The position numbers were made by a program, and so were the translations under genes. A stretch of 58,507 bases of DNA, taken from assembly GCA_016873225.1 (NCBI GenBank), contig VGXS01000025.1, forward strand, positions 1 to 58,507. The letters run 5' to 3'. Below are positions 52,892 through 58,507 of this stretch, in pieces; positions within the stretch are counted from its first letter, which is position 1, and each line of letters begins with the position of its first letter. The notes under the pieces were generated by a model. The model was given only the letters and a program-made list of their open reading frames with translations, did not search any database and was not told the DNA's origin. The stretch comes from Planctomycetota bacterium (GTDB lineage: Bacteria > Planctomycetota > Planctomycetia > Gemmatales > Gemmataceae).

Positions 52892-54955
52892 TCAGTCAAG
52901 CATTTCACCCAAGAGAGCGCCTGCTTCATAAACTTCCTTAAGTGCCAAAGCTATGGCACCAGCGTGAACCGCGATGTGCCTCGCCCCGACATCCGTGTAG
53001 ACAAAGTTACGGACGAGTCCCGGACGATTCCTGTCAAAGTTGACGCCTATCAACCGCCCTTGGCGGTCCAGCACCGGGCTTCCCGAATTGCCACCAATCG
53101 TATCCGCAGTTGAAATGAAATTGAGAGGGGTTTCCAAATGAATCCTTGGCCTCGCCTCAAGCCATGACGATGGCAAATGAAACGGCTCCTTGCCAGCCAT
53201 CTGGTCATGGCGGGAAAAAAGTCCGGCAACCGTGGTCTGGAATGGCACATTCTTCCCGTTTTCCTCGTAAGGGCGAACCAATCCGAACGCCAGCCGCAGG
53301 GTGAATGTGGCATCGGGGGCCACGGCGCGGGAATAAAGCTTGAATCGCGCTTGAGCCACGCGGGCCATCGACTGCCTTTCTGGTTCCTCAACCTCATCCT
53401 CAAATCGTTTCCGCATTGAGCGGGCAAAAGGATCCACAAGCGCAACCAGGCGAATCATGGAGTCAGCGCTCGAGCGAATCGCATCCTCCCCACCGGAAAC
53501 CAGTCGTCGCCTTTCCTGCACATCGGCCAATCGCGTCCCATCCACCAGTTCCGAGGCGAGGCGCAAAGGTTGCTTTCCATCCAAAATCCTTTTGACTTCC
53601 GGATGGCTGGGACCAAGCACTTCAGCCAACCAGGTGAGAGTGGCCGACAGCCGCGCTTTCTCGAATGAAGGGTGGATCGGTGCCGGGGAATAAAGCGCCA
53701 GTTCAAGCGATTTTCTGTTGGCGTCACGATACTCGCGCAATCGGTCGCCATCGGGCTTCGGGTTTTCAACCACAAGCCGGAAGATCGTCCTGGCAATCAC
53801 GAACAAGTCGGAATCAAATGCGAAGCCTCGTTCAAAGAGCGAATGTTCTCGATGAAATTGGGAGTGGGCCCGGCACGCCGAAGCCAGCGACTCCCACGGG
53901 CGATTGTCATTCGAGGCGCCGATGAGCCGCTGCTCCTCCTCGACTTTGACCGCCATCAGCCTGGCGTCGAGCAACCCTTGGTATTGGCCTGAAATCGCCT
54001 TGCGGCTGTTGGCCACCGAATGAAGCTCCCTGGCGGCCTGACGAGCCGCATCCGATCCCGTGGAAGCATGCTGCCCAAGCGCTGCCTCAAGCATTCTGAG
54101 GTAAGCCAGGGAAAACGGATGAAGGTGATCCCGACGGTGCTGCAATTTGGCGACCGTCTCGAGCCTTTGGGTCGCCCCGGGATGCCCAGTGACGAACACC
54201 AGGTCTCCTTCCCGCGGTCCTTCAGGGTGAAGCCTCAGGAAAGATTCAGGCTTGTAAGCGGCCCCCTTTTCATAAACACGGAAAAGACAAAAATCGAGTC
54301 CATGCCTTGGATACTCAAAGTTGTCTACATCACCGCCGAATCCGGCAACTGAAGATTCCGGGGCGAAGACCAGCTTGACTTCGGTGAAACGGCGATAGCG
54401 ATACAGATGGTAGACGGCTCCGTGGTAAAGTGTCACCACATCCGACCGCATTCCCGTCCGCTCAAGCGACTCCTTTTCAATTTGGGCCATCACTGACCGC
54501 CTGGCACTGCTTTGACCGGCCAAATCGCTCGCGGCGCGCACCGCCTCCTCAACCCGGCCCGTGACATCCTCGATCCCGTCCAGCATGTTCAGTTCAAGGT
54601 CGGGACACGCCATTTCATCCGCTGCTGACTTGGCCAAGAAACCATCCTTGAGCAGATCCCTGGCCTTGGTGCTTAATTTGGCCAATGTGTCGGCGCCAAC
54701 ATGGTGGTTCGTGATCACCAGACCTCTGGCCGAGACAAACGCTCCGGATCCGCCGCTGTTGAACCTGACCGAAGCAGTTCTGGCCCTATTGATCCATTCC
54801 TTTGTCAATTTGAATCCATGTCGAGTCTCGAGCAACGACTCTGGCGGGTCATTAAGAAGCCACATGCCTTCATCGGAACGACTCATGGATACGCCTCCGA
54901 GAAAAGCAAAGGCGAAGACTAGGCAAACTTGGAAAGGCCGGGAATTAATACGCAT
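52892..54955 (-). CDS. S46-family dipeptidyl-peptidase, DPP11-like
   Basis: This 687-residue exported peptidase has a signal peptide (about 8-27) and the S46 chymotrypsin-fold catalytic set: TNHH near residue 82-85, GGDVDNFEYPRHGLDF (Asp) and GGNSGSP (Ser). S46 enzymes remove dipeptides from protein N-termini. The residue 18 after the catalytic Ser (GVNFDR) is Arg, as in P. gingivalis DPP11, which prefers Asp/Glu at P1, rather than Gly as in DPP7. ATG at 54955 is preferred because GGAG lies six bases upstream; in-frame ATGs at 54967 and 54991 exist. apgM follows after 28 bases. Confidence 0.93.
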   Translation of the reverse strand: MRINSRPFQVCLVFAFAFLGGVSMSRSDEGMWLLNDPPESLLETRHGFKLTKEWINRARTASVRFNSGGSGAFVSARGLVITNHHVGADTLAKLSTKARDLLKDGFLAKSAADEMACPDLELNMLDGIEDVTGRVEEAVRAASDLAGQSSARRSVMAQIEKESLERTGMRSDVVTLYHGAVYHLYRYRRFTEVKLVFAPESSVAGFGGDVDNFEYPRHGLDFCLFRVYEKGAAYKPESFLRLHPEGPREGDLVFVTGHPGATQRLETVAKLQHRRDHLHPFSLAYLRMLEAALGQHASTGSDAARQAARELHSVANSRKAISGQYQGLLDARLMAVKVEEEQRLIGASNDNRPWESLASACRAHSQFHREHSLFERGFAFDSDLFVIARTIFRLVVENPKPDGDRLREYRDANRKSLELALYSPAPIHPSFEKARLSATLTWLAEVLGPSHPEVKRILDGKQPLRLASELVDGTRLADVQERRRLVSGGEDAIRSSADSMIRLVALVDPFARSMRKRFEDEVEEPERQSMARVAQARFKLYSRAVAPDATFTLRLAFGLVRPYEENGKNVPFQTTVAGLFSRHDQMAGKEPFHLPSSWLEARPRIHLETPLNFISTADTIGGNSGSPVLDRQGRLIGVNFDRNRPGLVRNFVYTDVGARHIAVHAGAIALALKEVYEAGALLGEMLD

Positions 54956-55078
54956 AGGCCTCTCCATCACCGGTTGAATTAAATTGTACAAATCAAATTA
55001 TTTTTGAGCCGGTCGGCCTTGAGTCGAAACAGCACGCCGGGCATTGTACCGCCCCTGAGAACGAGTGGAGGGCGAAGG

Positions 55079-55717
55079 GTGCTCGAGACAGGAAAAAGAC
55101 TTCAAAGGGCAGGTGGTGCCCTTCTGGCCGTGTTGCTTGTTCTTCTTCTCTCCGGCGGCCTTTATGGGTTCTACAGAAGCGTTTGGGAGCACGGAAAACG
55201 ATTGCGGGAGGTTGTTCCAGGAAAGCTCTACAGGAGCGGACAGTTGACGGTCGACGGATTCAGGGATGCCGTTGAGAGATACGGAATCAAATCCGTGGTC
55301 AACCTTCAGGATGAATTTCCAGACCCAAGGATCCGCAACGGGTATTTGAACAAGTCTGAAACTGGGGAGCAGGAAATGTGCAGGCAACTCGGCCTTCGCT
55401 ACTTCCATGTGATGCCAGACTTGATTCCTCCCGATCGGCCAAGACCCCACAGGCCGAAGGCCGTCGATGACATGCTTTCCCTATACGACCGCGAGGACCT
55501 GTACCCGATGCTCGTGCACTGCAAGGCGGGACTGCATCGGACCGGGGTTCTCCTCGCGGTCTTCCGCATGGAATATCAAAATTGGCCCCGCGAGGAGGCC
55601 TACCGGGAATTGAAGGCCCACGGATTCGGGGATAGCGCGTGCACCGAAGCCAATTTGTATGTCAGCCAATATGTGCTTGATTATGTGCCCGGCAAGCGCC
55701 TTCCCAAGGAAAAGTAG
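55079..55717 (+). CDS. Membrane-anchored PTP/dual-specificity phosphatase-like protein
   Basis: The 212-residue protein has an N-terminal membrane anchor (about 11-29, ALLAVLLVLLLSGGLYG) and a cysteine-phosphatase domain with SVVNLQDEFPD and the P-loop HCKAGLHRTG (H-C-x5-R). A general-acid Asp may lie in the PDLIPPDRP loop. Targets could be phospho-Tyr proteins or membrane phospholipids/lipid A; anchor and gene neighbour suggest an envelope substrate, as inference. The start is GTG at 55079, which has GGAGGG at 55067-55072 six bases away; TTG at 55004 is open but lacks such a site. An LptF/G-like gene begins 20 bases later. Confidence 0.82.
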   Translation: MLETGKRLQRAGGALLAVLLVLLLSGGLYGFYRSVWEHGKRLREVVPGKLYRSGQLTVDGFRDAVERYGIKSVVNLQDEFPDPRIRNGYLNKSETGEQEMCRQLGLRYFHVMPDLIPPDRPRPHRPKAVDDMLSLYDREDLYPMLVHCKAGLHRTGVLLAVFRMEYQNWPREEAYRELKAHGFGDSACTEANLYVSQYVLDYVPGKRLPKEK

Positions 55718-55737
55718 TCGAGAAACGGAGTCAACCA

Positions 55738-56844
55738 TTGCTAACCATCATTGACAGGCAAATGCTGGCGGCCTTTTTCAAGGCCTACATCGTATGCCTT
55801 GTGAGCATGCTTTCCTTGTATGTCGTGGTCGACCTTTTCACGAACCTCGACGATTTCACGGGCAAGAACAAACCCTGGCAGAAAGTCGCCATCGACATCG
55901 CCGCCTTTTACGGATATCGTCTATCTCAGATTTTTGACAGGCTTTGCGAAGCCATCGTGCTGTTGGCCGCCATGTTCACCATCGCATGGACACAAAGAAA
56001 CAACGAACTGGTCCCACTCCTTTCCTGTGGCGTGTCCATTCACCGCGTGGTGGCGCCCGTGTTGGCCGGGGCATGCGCATTGCTGTGTCTGGCGGTTTTC
56101 AACCAGGAGGTCGTTGTTCCACTCATCAGCGACAAGTTGATGAGCGAGAAGGACGACCCGCATGCCGTCAACATCGTGCAAGTTCGAAGCGGTTACGAAC
56201 CCAACGGCATTCATTTCGAAGGGGACAAGGCCGACAGGACTTCGCGCGCCGTTTCCAACCTGCGGGTCACTGTCCCGGAATCGTTGGCGGGAAACCTGAT
56301 CCACATCACCGCGAAAACCGCCATTTTTCACCCCGATCCCGAGGGGGGCCGGGGAGGCAAATGGGAATTATTGCAGACGATTCCCAAGGAAGTTGAAGGC
56401 TGGGACCGCGAAACTCAGTTGATCGAAGCGGTCGACACGGGCCGATATCTTCTTCATGTGAGGGAAGTCGGTTTCGATGCCATCACCAGAAACCCAAACT
56501 GGTTCGGATTCGCGAGCACGATCAGGCTTTTTCAGGAAATGCAGCGACCCGACGCCAGCAGGGCCCCTTCCCTCGCCGTCCTTTTTCACTCGCGTCTTGT
56601 CCGCCCTCTCATCGGGGTCGTGCTCGTGATGCTCGGATTGTCAGTCATCCTCAGGGACCAGAATCGCAATATCTTCATCTCGGCGGGAATATGCCTCGTT
56701 TTATGCTGCTTGTTCTTCGGTGCTGGTTATTCAGCCAAGATGCTCGGTGACAACGACTTTATCCACCCGGCCCTTGCGGCGTGGATGCCAGTCATGGTTT
56801 TTGGACCCTACGCGTTGGTTTTGTTTGACGCGGCGCATACTTGA
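55738..56844 (+). CDS. LptF/LptG (YjgP/YjgQ)-family permease
   Basis: This 368-residue membrane protein has three N-terminal transmembrane segments (about 12-35, 65-80, 100-120), a periplasmic jellyroll-like domain (about 130-275), and three C-terminal segments (about 280-365). It matches LptF/G permease components of the LPS exporter: LFTNLDDF, TIAWTQRNNELVPLLSCGVS (in parts), a C-terminal GVVLVMLGLSVILRD. Only one copy is seen; its partner LptF or LptG lies outside or is absent. The TTG start at 55738 has GGAG seven bases before it. It overlaps the convergent methyltransferase by 37 bases. Confidence 0.88.
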   Translation: MLTIIDRQMLAAFFKAYIVCLVSMLSLYVVVDLFTNLDDFTGKNKPWQKVAIDIAAFYGYRLSQIFDRLCEAIVLLAAMFTIAWTQRNNELVPLLSCGVSIHRVVAPVLAGACALLCLAVFNQEVVVPLISDKLMSEKDDPHAVNIVQVRSGYEPNGIHFEGDKADRTSRAVSNLRVTVPESLAGNLIHITAKTAIFHPDPEGGRGGKWELLQTIPKEVEGWDRETQLIEAVDTGRYLLHVREVGFDAITRNPNWFGFASTIRLFQEMQRPDASRAPSLAVLFHSRLVRPLIGVVLVMLGLSVILRDQNRNIFISAGICLVLCCLFFGAGYSAKMLGDNDFIHPALAAWMPVMVFGPYALVLFDAAHT

Positions 56845-57593
56845 TTGGCGGGGCCTTTTGCCTTCCTTTTCAATGCCCTGAACATTCCAAGTGCCCCGTC
56901 TCCCTCTTCCAGAAGGAACTCCCAGATCTCAAAACCCGCCTGCAAGGCCATGGCGGCATATCCCGGGCAGCTTTCAGGGAAATCACTTTTCCAAATGTGC
57001 TCCTTGAGTCCGCTCAGTTCGGCATGGCTCAAATGCCCTTCGCCCTCGCGGCTCATCAGGTTCCAAAGCCTTTCAAGCCACTTATCACGGGTATCGCCAT
57101 GCTGCCTGATTCCATCGATTACCCAAAGCGTTCCTCCAGGTTTGAGTATCCTAAGGATATCGATAAAAAGCTTGTTCTTGGACATGGAATCGAGATGGTG
57201 GAGCGAGTAGGAAATCAAGACTCCGTCGATGCATGCCTCGCCTGGGTAATTCTTGACGAAACTTTGGAATTCTTCCTGAACCAATTGATGCACGATGCCG
57301 GCAGACTTTAAGTTGTGGCTCGCCAAATCAAGTGCCGGTTTCGCCAAATCCACACCCAAGTACTGAACGCCCTTGGGAAAAACACTGATGACATGACTCG
57401 CGTCTCCACAAGCCAGGTCCACGACAACGCCACCCGGTGGTATCCGCGAATTCAGTTCTTTCCACAACAACGAGAAGAATTCCCGATGCCGAAGCATGTT
57501 TGTTTCAAGGCACTTCCTGTAAACAGTCCACGCGCTGGAAAAAAATTCCCCGACATCCTCAGCTTTTTGAGGACCGGCCGATTCATTTACCAT
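56808..57593 (-). CDS. Class I SAM-dependent methyltransferase
   Basis: This 261-residue protein contains the SAM-binding motif VVVDLACGDASH (about residue 55-66), an acidic motif II (GVDLAKPALDLA), and a loop with ISYSLHHLDSMS, followed by ILKPGGTLWVIDG. The order fits Methyltransf-type enzymes acting on small molecules or lipids. No specific substrate can be assigned. Its ATG overlaps the upstream gene stop (57587) by 7 bases, so the two are probably coupled; its 3' end overlaps the LptF/G gene. Confidence 0.85.
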   Translation of the reverse strand: MVNESAGPQKAEDVGEFFSSAWTVYRKCLETNMLRHREFFSLLWKELNSRIPPGGVVVDLACGDASHVISVFPKGVQYLGVDLAKPALDLASHNLKSAGIVHQLVQEEFQSFVKNYPGEACIDGVLISYSLHHLDSMSKNKLFIDILRILKPGGTLWVIDGIRQHGDTRDKWLERLWNLMSREGEGHLSHAELSGLKEHIWKSDFPESCPGYAAMALQAGFEIWEFLLEEGDGALGMFRALKRKAKGPANQVCAASNKTNA

Positions 57594-58360
57594 GCGGGAA
57601 TATCCTTGAACTCGAGAATAACGGTTTGGGCTCTCAATCCGAGGACCGCGGTCAGGGACAATTCGGCGTCCAATGCCAGCCCCGCGGGAAAGTGATAAGT
57701 CACTTCAGCGAAATTCGATGACTGGGAATCGATCGAAAAGCCTACCGGCGCCCGTTTGGTTACCCCCGCGATGGATTCCATGCGATTCAGGAATGCCCAG
57801 GATTGAAAACTTTCCAGGTCAACCGCTCCCGAATCAATCTCCGTCCTGACCGTCAATGAAAAACGGTTCGCTTTCCTATCAACCTTGGTCACGACACACC
57901 TGAATTTGCCGTCGCGTGCCAATTCAAGGGGGCCGGATCTGATTCGATTCAGCAAGTCAATTACCCTGCCCATGGGAATGACAATAAACCCATCCGTGAC
58001 AACCGCCGCGGCTTCCAACTTGCATTGCCATCGCTTCGTTGGCAACCAGTCCGTGGGAACAGTCAGCACCCAATTGTGCCTGTTGGTCATTTCGGGCGGA
58101 GTCATGGAACGCCCGATGTTAATTTCCAAAGCCGACTTTCCCTGCTCAGAAAAACTCATGCGGTTGGGCGCGCTGGAAATAAGCACGGGAATTCGTTCCG
58201 ATGCCCAATCAAGTTGAACCTCAAACGACCTTTTGGTGGTTCCCGTGGCTAAGTCGCGGGCCGTCTTGAGCATGATCACCTTGCCAGCAACCCCTTCCGA
58301 GTTGGCTGTTGGCGCTTGTGCTGGCAACGCATTCAGGCAAATGAGAAAAAGAGAGTTCAT
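57587..58360 (-). CDS. Secreted protein of unknown function
   Basis: This 257-residue protein has a short signal peptide (about 1-15, MNSLFLICLNALPAQA). The mature part is a beta-rich, soluble region with alternating hydrophobic and polar residues (for example FEVQLDWASERIPVLI, LTVRTEIDSG, VILEFKD). I recognise no domain or catalytic motif. It is the first gene after the 5S rRNA terminator on this strand and overlaps the methyltransferase by 7 bases. Confidence 0.7.
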   Translation of the reverse strand: MNSLFLICLNALPAQAPTANSEGVAGKVIMLKTARDLATGTTKRSFEVQLDWASERIPVLISSAPNRMSFSEQGKSALEINIGRSMTPPEMTNRHNWVLTVPTDWLPTKRWQCKLEAAAVVTDGFIVIPMGRVIDLLNRIRSGPLELARDGKFRCVVTKVDRKANRFSLTVRTEIDSGAVDLESFQSWAFLNRMESIAGVTKRAPVGFSIDSQSSNFAEVTYHFPAGLALDAELSLTAVLGLRAQTVILEFKDIPAW

Positions 58361-58390
58361 GGATTGGAGGATATCACAGGTAAAACAGGA

Positions 58391-58422
58391 GTGCCCCGCC
58401 TGGTTTGAGCCAGGCGGGGCAC
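58391..58422 (-). terminator. Intrinsic terminator of the rRNA operon
   Basis: GTGCCCCGCCTGG (58391-58403) and its complement (58410-58422) form a 13-bp perfect stem with a 6-base loop, and the minus strand continues TCCTGTTTTA. It lies immediately after the 5S rRNA gene. Confidence 0.93.
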
Positions 58423-58426
58423 GGGA

Positions 58427-58507
58427 CCCGGCGATGACCTACTCTCGCCCTTGAAGGACTACCATCGGCCCTGGATGCTTGACGGCCGTGTTCGGAAAGG
58501 GAACGGG
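58427..58507 (-). rRNA. rrf: 5S rRNA, 3' part (partial at window edge)
   Basis: The minus strand reads CCCGTTCCCTTTCCGAACAC then AGCATCCAGGGCCGATGGTAGT and ends GGCGAGAGTAGGTCATCGCC, i.e. the loop B/helix III consensus and the conserved 3' part of bacterial 5S rRNA. The 5' end lies outside the window; the exact 3' end is estimated to a few bases. It implies an rRNA operon transcribed toward this window, with 16S and 23S off the right edge. Confidence 0.95.

Noticed and set aside
1..58507. Prophage, transposon, integron or CRISPR
   Set aside because: No transposase, integrase, phage structural gene, direct-repeat array or attachment site was seen; only one long inverted repeat (39702-39767), with no transposase.
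1..58507. tRNA genes
   Set aside because: No cloverleaf with the conserved T-loop GTTCGAATC-type sequence was recognised in the intergenic gaps.

Overview
The window looks like a chromosomal segment of a planctomycete, probably of the Gemmataceae/Gemmatales type. The evidence is family content: planctomycete-type cytochrome-like DUF1587/1592/1588/1585 and DUF1549/DUF1553 proteins, a Tat-exported DUF1552 protein, DUF1080 and DUF3500 proteins, a BBP7-like outer-membrane protein, a protein kinase fused to a formylglycine-generating-enzyme-like domain, and many small secreted proteins. Ribosomal and translation genes (rplM, rpsI, glyS, typA, mnmE, yidC, greA, 5S rRNA) are mixed in. No transposase, integrase, phage gene, CRISPR array or tRNA was seen, so this reads as ordinary chromosome. 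Several starts are GTG or TTG with good Shine-Dalgarno spacing.

Layout. 1-598 is the start of a BBP7-like protein on the minus strand, running off the window. 846-1777 is rplM-rpsI (plus), closed by a bidirectional terminator. 17670 down to 2729 is a complete fourteen-gene nuoA-N operon (minus) with a phosphotransferase-like gene overlapping its 3' end. 17789-18583 is a CPBP-family membrane protein. 23390-18985 is a metallophosphoesterase, yidC and mnmE (minus). 26025-23503 is a large secreted protein of unknown function. 26164-28963 is an SDR, trpD and a nucleoside-hydrolase-family protein (plus). sixA and typA are divergent. 37194-31418 is a minus-strand run: a small conserved protein, an ECF sigma factor, its zinc-binding anti-sigma factor, a secreted esterase, comB and glyS. 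37287-39448 holds a YkgJ-type protein, greA and a DUF3500 protein. 39882-44714 is a tightly overlapping operon of a cytochrome-like protein, a DUF1552 protein, a second YkgJ-type protein and a PQQ-propeller protein, preceded by a structured leader. After it come the kinase-FGE fusion, DUF1080 and dienelactone hydrolase genes, nagA with a DUF1549/1553 gene, apgM with an S46 peptidase gene, a PTP-like phosphatase with an LptF/G-like permease, a methyltransferase, a secreted protein of unknown function, and the 3' end of a 5S rRNA gene with its terminator.

How the genes work together. The nuo operon encodes the whole of complex I: peripheral arm B-G and I, membrane arm A, H, J-N. YidC inserts membrane proteins such as those of complex I, and MnmE modifies tRNA wobble uridines. 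The ECF sigma/anti-sigma pair probably controls its own operon and envelope functions. The cytochrome/DUF1552/YkgJ/PQQ set is a translationally coupled, mostly exported module of unknown function. It is the best candidate here for an undescribed system, together with its leader, which carries an 18-bp inverted repeat and a hairpin ending exactly at the start codon. Several enzymes have lost or changed key residues (nucleoside hydrolase, kinase-FGE fusion, NagA, a possible degenerate subtilase), which suggests altered or regulatory roles.
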